Source: Takakia lepidozioides (taxonomy: Eukaryota > Streptophyta > Takakiopsida > Takakiales > Takakiaceae). From it: DNA of 64,000 nt. Shown piece after piece: positions 44,236 through 56,800 of the stretch (position 1 is its first letter; each line of letters starts with the position of its first letter). Location of the stretch: positions 806,001 to 870,000 of the forward strand of contig CM060734.1 of NCBI GenBank assembly GCA_030704615.1, in the 5' to 3' direction. The translations under genes were made by a program, and so were the position numbers. The notes below the pieces were generated by a model. The model saw only the letters and a list, made by a program, of their open reading frames with translations, was not told where the DNA came from and searched no databases.

Positions 44236-44640
44236 GATTGTACGACAAACACGACAAACACGGAAAATTCTAAACCCAGGAAAACACGGGAAACCCTAAC
44301 CACAAACACTGATCCCGCAACCCAAACTCCAAACCCCCAAGGCAAACCATAAGCCTAAAAGCCAAGCCCGCACTGATAAACCCCAAACCCCAAACCCCAA
44401 AGAATAAACGGAAACCACACACCCAGAACGGTAACCCTAATTCGTGAAAGTGTACCTTACAGAATAAACCCCAACCAGCGACAATATAGAAGAGGTGGAG
44501 AACCGAAGCGAAAGGTGGCTTAAATTTAGAAGAATAGGTGGAAAAAATTCAAGTGTCGTAAAGAAGCTCAACAGAAATTGTATGTGTTGTTGAGTTTAAA
44601 TAAGTGTATTTTAATTTGGCCGAAGCTTCATTCCAGCCCA
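44236..44640. repeat. Degenerate AAACCCC-rich stretch
   Basis: Repeated AAACCC, CCAAACCCC and AACCCTAA words at about 44270-44430. Spacing is irregular, so this is simple-sequence DNA rather than a clean telomere array. No gene. Confidence 0.5.
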
Positions 44641-45130
44641 AAAGACCAGCCAAATTAAGCTAGCGTCAACGCCACCTTAATCTGGCACATTCGGGGAAAA
44701 AACCAAAAAAACCAAAAGAAAAAAAAAGAAAAACGGATTTTTTGGTTTTTTTTTTTTTTTGGTTGCTGCTTTTCTGTTTTTCAATATCCTTCTGCTTAGA
44801 GGGGTGGAGATTAAGCTGGCATCAACGCCATCTTAATCCAGACCCAGACAGACAGACAGGTAGACAAGTAGACAGACAAACAGACAGGGTTCTTGACTGG
44901 TTTCTGCTTTTCTATTTGTCAATTTCTTTGTGCTTAGAGAGGTGGAGATTAAGCTGGCGTCAACGCCATCTTAATCCAGACATGTAGGCAGACAGAGAGG
45001 TACACAAACAGACAAACAGACAAATACACAAACAGACGGTAGGACTTCAGTGGTTACTTCTTTTCTGTTTTTCCTTGAGCTTAGAGGGGTGGAGATTAAG
45101 CTGGCATCAGCGCCATCTTAATCCAGACCC
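44641..45130. repeat. Tandem repeat carrying a conserved hairpin, about 140-155 bp unit
   Basis: Four copies of a 28-bp imperfect palindrome (ATTAAGCTGGCGTCAACG and its return CATCTTAAT) at 44654-44681, 44810-44837, 44948-44975 and 45095-45122. Each of the last three is preceded by GGGGTGGAG- or AGGTGGAG-type text and followed by CCAGAC and runs of CAGA. It lies just upstream of a LINE pol and could be its leader. Confidence 0.8.
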
Positions 45131-45324
45131 AGACATGTAGCCATTCAGACATATCACTCTATTTTCATCCAGATTTTTATTGGTACTCTGAATGGTTTAC
45201 CAATTCTCAAAGTTTACACAAGACGAGCAAAATCTACACACGGGGTAACTGTCCCCCCTTTGCAGAACGGTTGGCTGTCCAGGAGCAATCTTAAGCTACC
45301 TAGACGACAAACAATTCACATGCA

Positions 45325-47313
45325 AAGGGCTGGCTTGCGGCTGGCCACTTTCAACTTCTCAGGGCTGATTAACCAAAGGAAACAACTCATATCTGTGCTG
45401 GGCAAGAAACATGGGAAACGTCGGATAAATTGGTTGGAGATGTCATTGGTTATAAATGGGCAGGTAAGATGTGTACTCTCAAGGCAGCCTCTGCCAAACG
45501 CGGTCAAAAAGGGGTTGGATTCTTTGTCCCTGATTTCTTGTTTGACAATTGTGAAATTATCAACAAGGGTTTGAGGTATGAGCATAGTATCTGGCTAAAG
45601 CTGAAACTGAAGGGCGGGCATGAGTACGAAGGACCTCTTTGTGGGTTGTGTTTACATGCCCACAGAGGGGACCCTTAGTGTGACGCAGACAAAGCCTTTG
45701 AAGATGTAAAGCTAGACTGTGCTTCGTTCCTTGCCAAAGGTCAATTGATTTTATTGGGTGACTTCAATGCCCGGGTGGGTAAAGGTCTCCATCAGGATGA
45801 TATCATTCGGCCTTTTGGTGAGGACGAGCTGAACTCTAATGGCAGATGGTTAATTAACTGTCTGGAAGAGCTTTAGCTTCTGGCCTTGAACAATAGAGCA
45901 AAAGGTGACCAAGTGCAGTGGACTCGTGAGAAAGCCCACACTGGGGAACATTCCATTGTGGATTATATCATAATGGACAAAAATTTGTTTCCCCAGAGTG
46001 CCGATGTGTTGATCGACAGAACTGATATTGGTACCTCTGACCACTTCCTGGTTTGGACTGAGATCAAAAGGTGTTTTCTCAACACCAAGAGATCTGTGAA
46101 ACGTTCGATTCGAAAATGGCGCCTAGAAAAATTCCATAAATGAAGAGGTCAAGGCTGAGTATGTCCAGGCCTTGCAAGAGGCTCTTCCTCATTTTGTCCA
46201 TTCGCTCCAAGACCTTCAGTCTCGCGCTGACAATGCAAGAAATGAAGTCGAAAGAGCAGTGGATTCTTGGGAGAGTTTCGTCTCCTCTGCGGCTGACAAG
46301 ATCATTGGGAGGAAACTAATTGTCTGCAGTAGAGCTGTTAATTGGTGGACCAATGAGATTAAACTCAAGATAGCTGAGAGACGAGTCATTTATAAAGAGT
46401 GCTGCAATTTGAAAACCAACAAAGAATTGTGGGCGAGGTACTACCAGATCCGTAAAGATATCAATCTGCTTGTAAGGGCTCAGAAGAAATTATACTGGGA
46501 CAAGTTATACAGTGAAATAAACTCAAACCACCATGGTGGTAATGACAAGAGATTCTGGTTGGCCCTTCAACGCTTGTACAAGCCAAAAAGCTGTCGACTA
46601 CTAAGGGTGCAGTGGTAACTTCACCGGTTGACATTGTCAAAACCTTTGAAACCCACTACAGTATCCTTGGCAGAACTTCTAGGTCTAACAGTGAGGGGTC
46701 CTCTGATGAATGGAAGGACACAGTTGGTAAAACTGTTCCTATGATTAAAAACAGCCCTGATGATCTGGAGTATATTTCAAAAGCCTACAACGCTCCCATT
46801 AGTTCTTCTGAGATTGCGGAAGCAATTGAACATCTAAATGGATATAAAGCAGGTGGTCCTGATGGCATAGTCAACGAGCTTATCAAGCACGGTGGCGATC
46901 CCATGATAGAGGCCCTAGTTCTCCTCTTTAACCTTATCTGGAAGACTGAAATGATCCCATTTCGCTGGCGACAGGGGTCATTGTCAATCTGTATAAGAAG
47001 GGTGACAGAGAAGACCCGGGGAACTATCGTGGCATCACGCTCCTCAATGTTGTTGGCAAGATATTTTGCAGAGTTATAAGTACTTGTCTCGAGGTTGATC
47101 TGGAATCTAGAGGTTGTTTTCACGAAGGAAGAAGGGAAACCCACTTATGTTTTTTTATTGGATGTCAAAAAGGCTTATGACACAGTTTGGAGAGATGGAG
47201 TTGTGTCACTGTTAATGGACACAAGTCTAACTTCTTTGACATAGACCAAGGTGTAGCTCAAGGATGTACCCTCTCCCCTTTGCTCTTCAATGTTTTCATC
47301 AATCAACTTCTCT
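45325..47313 (+). pseudogene. LINE copy 3: endonuclease and partial reverse transcriptase
   Basis: APE endonuclease pieces: RLATFNFSGLINQRKQL, LILLGDFNARVGKG, HSIVDYIIMDKNLF and TDIGTSDHFLVW (catalytic SDH). RT pieces: GYKAGGPDGIVNELIKHGG, GDREDPGNYRGITLLNVVGK in a shifted frame, LDVKKAYDTVWRDG-type text near 47165, and QGVAQGCTLSPLLFNVFIN. Stops occur at 45676 and 45873, with frameshifts near 46140, 46610 and 46975. About 35 residues are deleted near 47200. It ends before the catalytic F/YxDD box. The family differs from LINE copies 1 and 2. Confidence 0.88.
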
Positions 47314-48109
47314 GAGGATGTGGAATGTGAGGGATTTGGATTTCGCGGATGCCACCTATTTCCGCGGAACTGTAGGCGACTACCATGCCCTAGATTTGCC
47401 AACTTTATTTTCCGAGAAGTCTCCTCCCTCATCCAAATCTTGGTCAGATGAGAAATCAAGGGTGATTTGTGGATGGTTTTTGACCACGGGCACAAGATAT
47501 TTCAGAGAGTACAATGTCATGTTGCTTAATGATCACGAAGGAGAATGAGTTTGTTCTAATGAAGTTCCTTCACCCAATTCACATCCACTTTTCATTGATA
47601 TTCGTTCTCCAGACAAACACCAGAAAATCCCTAAAGCATCTTTGCGGTTTATGAAAAAACATGGTAGCATAACAGGTCGGCAACACTTGCAATGCAAGAT
47701 ACCATTTATTAACACAAGGTTCAACAAACTCCATTAACTGCTCGAGGTTCCAAAGGAACCACTTTCTGACACGGTAGTAATGTCATCTACATATACGCTA
47801 GCCTATCTGCCCCGTTCTTTTCTGCCAAGTCCCCCATAGAGAGGGGAGCTTGATTGCTGGGACATCACACGTGCGCATGCTTCGCGTAAACAGGCAACTG
47901 GTATCCACGGGGCGGACTTGGAGTCAAGTTGTATCCCTGGTAACCGAAGGATGTCGCCGATGGATGGTGCCGCACTCTGCAACGGACCAACCGGAATCGT
48001 GTTAGAAGTCACAATTGCGAAATCAGCAATTGAAGGAATCATTTGTATCAAGGTGGGGAAGAATCAATGGAATGCAATACCGGTTTGCTCGACAACAAAC
48101 ACGACTTAC
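47314..48109. other. Unassigned interval
   Basis: No recognisable gene on either strand; short frames have no motif. Confidence 0.4.
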
Positions 48110-48440
48110 TCACACTCAAAATCAGAGTCCATGTCAGATCTTCGTCAGGAACGTCGGCCTCCTCGAAAACTGCCTCCGTGCGGGGGGCTGATGTTGAGCC
48201 CGATGCAAGCTGTTCAAGCTCGCAGGAGAAAAGCTCTGCATCCCCCTCCATGCCGAAGAAGTGCCTACCGGCACTTTTGCAGGCATGGAAAGAAGCTCCT
48301 GCAAACCCAGCATCAACGAAAAGGTGAACCAGGTTCCACAAAAACAAATTGAAGCTTTCACAATTCTGCTTTCACAAACAAGTTTAGGGCCCCACCTGTG
48401 CCCATAGACAAGTCCACCACCCGCCCACCGTGCCGGCTGC
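48110..48440 (-). pseudogene. Methyltransferase-like gene, copy 1: motif I exons
   Basis: Two minus-strand exons. The upstream exon ends at 48396 with HGGRVVDLSMGTG before a GTGGGG donor. The next, 48298-48110, has acceptor TTTGCAG and reads GASFHACKSAGRHFFGMEGD and ends DSDFECE at a GTAAGT donor. Joined, the text matches the SAM-binding signature of N6/N4-type DNA methyltransferases (V-x-D-x-x-x-G-[ST]-G, then GR-x-F-G-x-E). A frameshift lies between PDED and DSDFECE near 48135. Only the C-terminal part is present. Similar exons at 48751-49040 and 59301-59591 share borders and phase. Confidence 0.7.
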
Positions 48441-48750
48441 ATGTCGCTGGCGTCTTATAGCAGGCTCAAAGTTCACAGGCCTACAGGTCTTTTGCCGAGA
48501 CATAATGCTGGCTGCCTCCGCATAGACTGGCAGCACTTAGTCTTGGGGAGGACTTGAAATCTGTGCATACAGCTCTGCAAGCGCCTTTGGTGGACTTGAT
48601 CCAAACGAACTCCTGCAAAACATAAACAAGAAATAGCTGTGAGGACTCTGCCAAAATAGAAGCCTAAACACAGTTTCGGAATCTCCAGAATCACAGAAGA
48701 CACATGCAACACCCTCAATGTGGATGGATTCGAAATCAGGGTGGACTTAC
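48441..48750. other. Interval between methyltransferase-like copies 1 and 2
   Basis: No recognised exon. It may hold an intron or exon remnants from duplication. Confidence 0.4.
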
Positions 48751-49140
48751 TGACATTCGAAATCGTCCTCCACGTCCTTGTCTTCTGGCTCCACCTCCTG
48801 TTGGCGCACCACAACATCCGTTTGGGTTCCGGAAGATGAACCAGACTGCAGAGGGGCAAGGATACTGTTGTACAGGTCCGAGTCCCCCTCCATGCCAAAT
48901 AGACTCCTCCCACCAGTCTTGCAGGCACGGTAGCTAGCACCTACCATAAACAATTCATCATTCCTTCAAGTCATTGCTCAAGCACTGCGAGATACGTGAA
49001 CGAAAACACAATCGGGAAATGGCGAGAAGAACGACGAACCTGTCCCAAGTGATAGATCCACCAAGCTCCGTCAATGCTGCAACACTCTATAAGTGTCTGC
49101 ATGAATGCAGGGCTTCGCTCCCTGGCACCTCTCCACACCA
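48751..49140 (-). pseudogene. Methyltransferase-like gene, copy 2: motif I exons
   Basis: The upstream exon ends at 49040 (VDLSLGTG, donor GTTCGT) and contains WRGAR and MQTLIECCS in a neighbouring frame. The exon at 48940-48751 has acceptor TTTATGGTAG, reads GASYRACKTGGRSLFGMEGD, then a Ser-rich linker and an acidic tail EDKDVEDDFECQ before GTAAGT. The exon is 190 nt, as in copy 3 (189 in copy 1). A frameshift in the upstream exon suggests decay. Tandem arrangement with copy 1 points to local duplication. Confidence 0.7.
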
Positions 49141-50280
49141 ATCCTCACTTTAGTCCAACAAACAAGTCCAGCTTCGTGTTCCTTTCATTAGCTTGGCATT
49201 AACTATCTCATCTTTCCTAAATGATAGCTGAACAATTGTTACCCTGAGTGGGATCATTTCTCCTACCAAAACCTGAGACAAGTCATACCACAACAGACCT
49301 GAGGCCCTCTACTAGGTGTGAGGACGAACAATAAGAATGGGAGAGAACACACTTGTGGAAACAAAAAACCTATGACGGCTACCTGATTATTGCTCCTCAG
49401 CCATTCATGTGCATGACTGTTGAATACAAAGAAGGAAAAAATCATAATAAGGACAGTCTACAAGCTCTCAATGACTTAGGGTTTATTCACCCAGAAATCC
49501 AATACTTCTATGCTAAACTGACAAGGCAAAGTAACGCATTTTGAGTATAACTGCCAAAACACAGCATTACTGAAGCTTTAAATAACAGCACATGTACTTC
49601 CCCAATCTTCCTACAATTGCGTCAACAGGATGCCATCGCACCTTGTCAGAAACAGCTCTTTCATTGAGTCAATGCCAATTGATGCATGCCGCTTCCCTCC
49701 CTTTGACGTCACCATCCCTACACCAAACATGCTCACCATGTACAGTAATAGTCCCAAACTGTTGAGAAGCTTGTATACAGTCGTATTTCTTCTAGACAAT
49801 CTATTGCTGAGCGACAGGCTGCTCAGCTACATATCTATCATGGTGGCAACAAAATGTACTTGGAAAATCATTCCACACCTGAAATAGAGACACAGGCTAA
49901 ACCCTGAACCGTGAAGGGCAATCGAGAATAAAACTGACAGGCCCTACACCAGTGTGACAACCCATTTAGCCAGATTCTTTAACTAGGTGCTGGGCAACTT
50001 CAACTTCCTGGAGGAGATCTTGTAGAGGATCCTGAACTATGTCATTCCAGCCCAAACAACTAGGTCTCTTTTTCTCTAGCTAAATTACAGAATTCAACAA
50101 GCAAATTCAGGGACGAGTCTGATGAGAGGGCAAAACAGGCTGAAATAGGTTGAAGAAGAAGGTGCCCTCACCACATTGTCCTCGACTGTTCCACCATTGA
50201 CTGTGGGTGGAAACGTGTTCATTCCATAGCTTCTCCTCGTCTCTGTTATCTGTTCTTCGATACTTTCATGTGGCCACATT
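49141..50280. other. Unassigned interval
   Basis: No gene or repeat recognised. Upstream exons of methyltransferase-like copy 2 were looked for and not found. Confidence 0.4.
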
Positions 50281-52587
50281 GGCAGTAACATGTCAAAATC
50301 ACTCCAAAACCACCATACATCCACCAACGAGCTAACTTGCAGAATTCAACCTGAAAATTTAGGGCCGACTCTGAAAACAGGGAAACATTCATGTCCACTT
50401 CCACACACAGTGTCACTACCCACTTATCAAGGTACAAGTCCTCTACTTCTCTGCCAACGAAGACGTAATCTCCACACAGGTACCCCCTATGGCTCCTCCT
50501 CCCCCTCGCAGATCACTTTATTTTCTCATATGCTGTTATACTCCTCTTCCATGAAGGGGCTCCCTCACCTCCATGTGTACACGCTGCCTATTACCCTCGA
50601 TTATTTCCATCACACTCCCCAAAACTGGTCTCCTGCTCTCACCAGACCAAGTCAATTGTTCCATAACACTGTTTCCCCTTTCAATCACACTCTTTGTTTC
50701 CATACCGGTCTTTGCTGCTGTTTCAAACACATGCCATGCCCAGACTTGCATCTGTATTCACAGTTTTGTGCCCAGCCTTTGTCCCCTGATTTCCCCACTA
50801 AGTTACACCCCTTGAGCCCTATACAATATTCTAACTCTCATCTGTTTCTTTCAGGCACAGTCTCGAACAAGGATCACTCAACATCCTATACCCACTATTC
50901 TCCAGATTCCAGGACATATCGACCTCACTTCTTCCACACACTTACACACAAAGACTACTCCCATTTCATGATTTTACACCATTATTTTTACTCCATGCCA
51001 CTGCTCCATGACTATCTCAAAATTTATCATTATCATTATCACTTTCATCGGCTCCCCGATGCATATCATTCATCCTCTTTTCGTCGTCGCCTATCAGATC
51101 CTTCTCATCCATACATTACTCGTCGTCCCTTCCTAGATAATTATCATCCACTTTCCAGTCAATACTATGCACAACTCCTCAGCCAAGATCCGCCTGCCCA
51201 AGTTATATCAAGGCTATACACGCACTCCAAACATCCCAAGCCCAAACCCCCCCACAATAGCCTAATATTACCCATCCAATCCTCCTCATGGACTTATATC
51301 ACACATCTCATTTGTACACTTCCTCACTCCTCTGTCACTAATTCCCAACATTCTGCCAAATCCTTACCAATCCCCCGCATGCTTGTAACTCTGCAACCAC
51401 ACTCCGCCAAATCGCCTTTCATAGTGTGCTTGCCCATAACCTCTCATATGCTGCTCCCCCTACCCTCTTCCCCAAACCCTCTACTGAAAGACACACATCA
51501 AGGACCATCCCATAACCCCCCGCCACTCCTATTCCATCCTCCCCCACCGACAAAAAAACACATCGTGTTTGCAAAATACACGCTTACATCCCAATCCCCC
51601 TCGCTTTCATTCTACTCAACACCTCACTTCCTCACATCTTACCCTGGCCAATGTATTTACCAAAATGCACAAGCTGTATTAAATATGTGGCAGCCTCACT
51701 ACACCATCCCTCTCTCCCAAAGTATCATTCCTTGTCTTAGTGCTCGTACAAGGCCACAACACCTGGCCAACATTTTGTACCTCCGGCCACTTTATTCAAC
51801 ACAGATGTTCTCTGTACACATAATCAAACTTAGAAACCACCACCCTCTAAGCAGATCACAACCCCCGACCCTCAATATGTCTCTCCGCCCACTGTACCCC
51901 ACACAACTCCTGGGTCTCTCTAGATCCAATATACGGATCACTGTATGAGCAGCAGATCCCAATCCACGCCGGGCTTTATGTATTCATATGAGCCCAGTCA
52001 TACCCACCCCCATCGCTACAATGGATTTTCTGCTATGATACCCGCTAATACAACCCGCCAGTCTTCCAACTCATGTAGCACCCCACAACATCTTATCACC
52101 CACTCCTTGATCGCCCATTGTATCGGGATATTACGCCTCCGCAGACTGCCACCCCGAGACCTCCCGTCACATGGCACTCCACGAGCCTGGTGTCACCTGA
52201 CACTACACCCCAAACCCAGAATAGCATCAGTCCTGCTGCATACTCAGTTCCATAAATCCCTACATCGCTTTGCCCCAGCCACCAACCACCCTGTCCACTC
52301 TCACTTCATGATAGTCTCTGCCCCACAGCCCCACCCTATCCCACCACTCCACGTAATCGTCATATTAATGACCCACATCAGATCCCCTACAAATTGGCCT
52401 CCCACCCCTCCTCAAAACGCTCACAGCCACTCCCAATCTCTCTTCATGCCGTCTCTCTTCATCTCTTCTCCCCCACAGTGCACATCACCCACTCAGCACT
52501 CGTTGCCTCCATCTTCCACATATTAGTACAATCCCTTGCCAATCTCCCTCACCCCCATTGCCCCCCTCTACAGGCCCTCGACTCCGC
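50281..52587 (+). other. LINE copy 2: G-poor 5' leader with spurious long open frames
   Basis: The plus strand is strongly depleted of G, so stop codons containing G are rare and a 552-codon frame is open at 50290-51948, with another at 51945-52526. Their products are Ser/Pro/His/Leu-rich without repeats or domains, and no frame is clearly favoured. The location just upstream of ORF1 and the shared composition with 17936-19014 support a leader. The upstream limit of the element is not defined. Confidence 0.5.
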
Positions 52588-53985
52588 ATGTCTAGCTCGA
52601 AGATAGGCAGTGTCCAAAAACGTGCTGGAAGCATTCACAAACAGCCTCGCTCTAAAACTAGTATAGAAACCCGTAGTAAGAAAGCTAGCGCCCGCGCACT
52701 CTCCACACCTCGCTTTGCTACCAGGAAACAACACATGGAAGGCGACGATGACATGGAGTTCCACCAAGACGGCGACATGGACGTCAGCGATATGCACCCC
52801 TCCGACGAGTTATTCTTTGCTGAGGACAACGCTCTTCGCACACGCTCCACCCAGAGCCCAGCACCGACCAATGCCAAGCCAGCCCCCGCAGGCCGTGTCA
52901 CCCCGCCACCACCATCCTCGTCATCGCCAGAGAGACTGCTCAGGCCAGCCACTGACGGCCTAGCTCTCCTGCGCGACAACCGCGCCTTTGACATGACAAT
53001 GGCCTCGTGGGGCCACTGCAAGGTAAGATAGAGAAAGCGTTTGACTTCCCTACATCATCTGACCATCTCTCACTCTACCTGGCGTGTGAATCCTTACTAG
53101 GGACAATTGGCAGCAAACTGACCGCTCATATCATCATGGAAGCCTACCAACACGGCGACGAGTTCGAAGTCCAACATGTATACAAAGCAGACCCGTATAC
53201 AAGATTCTGCCTCATCTACCTAGTTGCCGAGGACACAAGGCAGCGGATGCTGCAACAAGGTGTCCGAGTCAACCACACAGTCATCAAGCCACAAGTTCGT
53301 ACCCGCAGGACCAGCATGACAGGGATTACTACCACCCCCCAGGAGATCATTGCAGAGCGCGATGTCCTTACATTGGTGGTCAAGAACCTAAACCCCTCTC
53401 CACACGCAATCCGCCACTGAAGCTGCACTCCAAGGTATCATCGGCAAAGGCAACGTTGCACATATCCATTTCGGCAAAATCTCTAGGTCAGAGAAAACTA
53501 AGCACACGGGACTGACCCTCATCACGTGTAAAAACCCGAGTATCTACACTCAATGGTGTAACAGCCCTCATGTTTTAGTAATAGACAGATATGTTGAGTT
53601 TGAGCCCCATACAAACAGCCTGTACGGATCTGAACCCCCAGCTACAGAAATCCTCGAGCGACTGCGTGTTGCCAACATTAAACAGGCATGGGCGGATACC
53701 GTTCAATCTATTAGCTTCAAAGCTGCCTCGAACCACACGAAAGGACATGATACTATGATAGCGGAGATTGACAAAAGACTAGCTGCTCATGCCATATCCA
53801 TCAAGACAGACATCAAAAAAGATCTGGCGGCCATGGAGTCCAGGGTTGCCCTCACCATGTCAACCCAACACGAAGCACACCACAAATATCTAGTCTCGCT
53901 TCAGGAGGATAACCTCGGAGCCAACCCGGACAGTTTCTACCACCATGCGAACAGGGTTCTAGCCAAGCTGCCCCCACCCCTGCGA
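52588..53985 (+). pseudogene. LINE copy 2: ORF1, broken
   Basis: Homologous to ORF1 at 15651-17935. Blocks: MSSSKIGSVQKRAG and DMDVSDMHPSDELFFAEDN near 52590-52830; IEKAFDFPTSSDH and LLGTIGSKLTAHIIMEAYQH (53031-53420); then, in another frame, FGKISRSEKTKHTGLTLIT-type RRM text; and KDLAAMESRVALTMSTQHE (53755 onward). About 250 residues between the N-terminal region and GLALLRDNRAF present in copy 1 are deleted here. Frameshifts lie near 53020 and 53415. ORF1 ends at LAKLPPPL, where the inverted segment begins, so its C-terminal 70 residues are missing. Confidence 0.78.
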
Positions 53986-54631
53986 ATCAGAGTGGGATTC
54001 GAAGTATTGGTTACATGCCTCAGGAATGGGAGAGATGATAATGAGGGAGAAGATGAGACACTGTGTAGGAAAGGCTGCGAGTTTTTGGGTAGCCTGGGAG
54101 AGTGTTGGATGTTTACAAGTAGGAAGACCAAAAGTGGAGATGTGTTGTGTGGGTGTGGGGCTGGTGGGTTGTGTTTTAGGGAGAAAGGGAATGAAGTGGT
54201 CGTAGATGTGTAGGTAGTTATGCGTAAGCAATATGGTGTCTGGTTGAAAGTATAGAGCATACCTCTCTCGGGGGTCCAAGGGTAGCTGTTTAATGATATC
54301 TGCGATGGTGATAGGTCATGAGTTTGGGTGTATGTCGCCACAGCGTCATAATATAAGTGTTGTGCAGGTGTTTAGGTATGCATTATTTTGTGAGGGGGGG
54401 GGTGATGATAATAGTGCTTAGATTTATTGAGGTATTGATGACGTCTGTCGTGTGGGTTGTGGCTTAGAATACTTAAGTTGTGATATATTAGGTTAAATAA
54501 TATGAAGAGGTTAGGGCTTGTATAGCGTGGGTGGGATATAGAATTGGTGGTTTGAGGGTGAGTACGAAGGGTTGTGGAGCTAGTGGTTAGTGAGTGGATG
54601 GGGGATATATATTGGGAGTAAGTTAGGCATA
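53986..54631 (-). other. Inverted segment of LINE copy 2 (start of ORF2 on the wrong strand)
   Basis: On the minus strand this reads, in order, the spacer-like YSQYISPIHS, the decayed 2A site (GDIHPNS then stop), ERYALYFQPDTILLTHNY, and ISPIPEACNQYFESHSDS. These match LINE copy 1 in order (ERYTLYFQ, SPPPETCNGYFNSHSIS). ORF1 before it and ORF2 after it are both on the plus strand, and ORF2 resumes exactly where this text ends (HSLLSQL versus RSLLCQL in copy 1). Confidence 0.85.
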
Positions 54632-56800
54632 GGTTTATAGGCATTCCCTCTTATCACAACTACAACGACTACCTCCACACCCACTTAACTACCAGGCCCC
54701 TCCCCACTACTTATCAAAGACCCACTCCTCCCTTAACATCTTGCACTTTTGGATCACCTCGCAACAGTCCTCCCAACCCACCAAAAACACCATCTCACCT
54801 CCGAAAAATTCCCATTTCTCTATGATAACATTCTTTCGGCCACACTCCGGGCAGTCACCCCACTACCTGGCTATGAACCCCCTATAGTCACATCATCCAA
54901 AACACCCCCACCAGACCCCCCATCTACCTATACCCCTCCCACCCCCAGTCAACGCGCTAATGACCTTACCATTATCTCTTGGAATGTAGGGTCCCTGGCT
55001 ACTAGTATACAAAGCCTCCTTCACCTCTTCACTGAATCTTTCCAGCCGCACATCTTCCTTCTGCAAGAAACCAAGCTTCATACCACTAACACCAGTAGCT
55101 CTTACATAAATAAACTACTACCAGATTACTTCATCCTGTACCGGATCCCCGCAACGGCCCAACAAAGTTTGTCGCGGAGATCCGCACCTTACAAACCCAC
55201 CCATGGTGGGCTCGCACTAGGGATTCTCCACACACACACCACTCCCCCAGCACCACCACCAAAATAACCATACCTCTCCCCCTCCGCTCACATCTACAAA
55301 TCATCCAACTACACCCCCCCTCTCTCTGCCCCATAACCCTCATACACTTATACATGCCCTCCCTGGAAGACCTCCCCCTTATACCTGACATTCTTCATAC
55401 CATCTCCCAAACTATCACCCACACGGACGTTCAACACCACCATGTCATCCTTGCAGGCGACTTCAATCGAGATATTGCAATGACCGGCCACTCATACAAC
55501 GGAACCCACCAACCCCCATCATCAGTGGACCATGAATGGACCCGCTTTACCCAACACCTACAACTTCAATACATCCCCTCCGACCATCACTATTCCAGGC
55601 AAGGCAGTCTTAATTACTCATCATTAAGCCTACTTGATGGCTTTTACCTCAAACCTAACAATACTATACCATCCTACCTTACGAGCCATGTTCATATCCA
55701 AAGCTTATGCAACTCTGACCACTACCCGGTCTCCATCTCTCTTCCCCCATCCTTTGTCCCCTTCCGACCCCTCCCGGATGTCCTTACCCCACCCCCGCAG
55801 CCTCGAATCCTTTCTCCCATACCTCAGTGCAATATCAAAGCTTTCCAAAAACACTTTCACCAAGCCTTGACAAACTTTATACACAAGGTATCCCCAATAC
55901 TCTCAGATACCAGCCTTTCCCCTGCCACAACATGGGCCACAATCGAATCCATACTCACCACCACAATGCAAGAGATGACAAAAAATGTATTAGCAACATG
56001 CTCCTCTCCCCCGGACCTCCCCCAAACTCCACGCTCCAAACTAAATAGCGGCTACCTCACTCGTACCCAAAAACATGAATGGACTCGACACCTCAACATC
56101 TATCATTCCATTAGGCGTGCCCTCTCCATCACTCCTACTTGCCCAACCCCGTCATACAACAACTGGCAAGCCAACCCACATATTACTGCCAAAAAACTGC
56201 ATATGCCATCACAAAACAAAAAGCCACCGAAAACCACAAAAAAATTTGTTACTTCCTTTGGGAAGTTACTACACGACCACCCCAAGAGAGCCCACAAAGC
56301 CATCTTCAACCCAGACGTTAACCCGCCCATCGATTGCATCAAACATAGACCTAACACATGCTAACCAAACCCGAGGATATCAAACATGAAATCTGGCTAC
56401 AAGCCTCCACCTCATACACTCCCACGGTTATAAATTGCTTACACCTGGACAAACACAAACCCAACTGTATATGCAAAGTAAGGCACTACCCATGGCATGA
56501 TCTTGACGTCTTCTCGCTTGAGAAGCGAGGTCACCCGACGACCAACATTTTTTACCCCGGACCTATTTAACTCATGTTTAAAAGCCCTTTCCAAATCAAA
56601 AAGCCCCGGGCCCGGACCTCATCCCTAATGCCATTTTACAAGCACTTGACCCCCAGTTCCACTCTCTCCTCTTCAAATTTTTTCAACTCTGTTATCTACT
56701 TCAACGTATCCCACTTTCCTGGAAACATAGCCGGCCCATTCTACTATTCAAAAAAGGTGACTCCACGGATCTCAGCAACTATAGACCCATTGCCCTATTT
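54632..56800 (+). pseudogene. LINE copy 2: ORF2 endonuclease and start of RT
   Basis: After the linker (LSQLQRLPPHPL, APPHYL) the APE-type endonuclease gives LTIISWNVGS, FLLQETKL, HVILAGDFNRDI and CNSDHYPVSI (catalytic Asn, Glu, Asp-Asn and Asp-His). A frameshift near 55260 splits it. Downstream come helical linker text and, after frame changes near 56360 and 56580, the RT start: PGPDLIPNAI, LFKKGDSTDLSNYRPIAL. RT ends there at a short direct repeat (ATAGACCCATTGCCC twice, about 56781-56812), so catalytic palm motifs are absent. Confidence 0.85.

Noticed and set aside
44270-44430. Interstitial telomere array (AAACCC words)
   Set aside because: Words are irregular and mixed with unrelated text; plant telomere repeats would be regular TTTAGGG/CCCTAAA.
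48043-48352. Plus-strand frames opposite methyltransferase-like copy 1
   Set aside because: The minus strand has matching splice sites and conserved motifs in three copies; the plus-strand frames do not.
50290-51948. 552-codon open frame as a large new protein
   Set aside because: The strand is G-poor, the product is low-complexity without domains, and the position fits a LINE leader.
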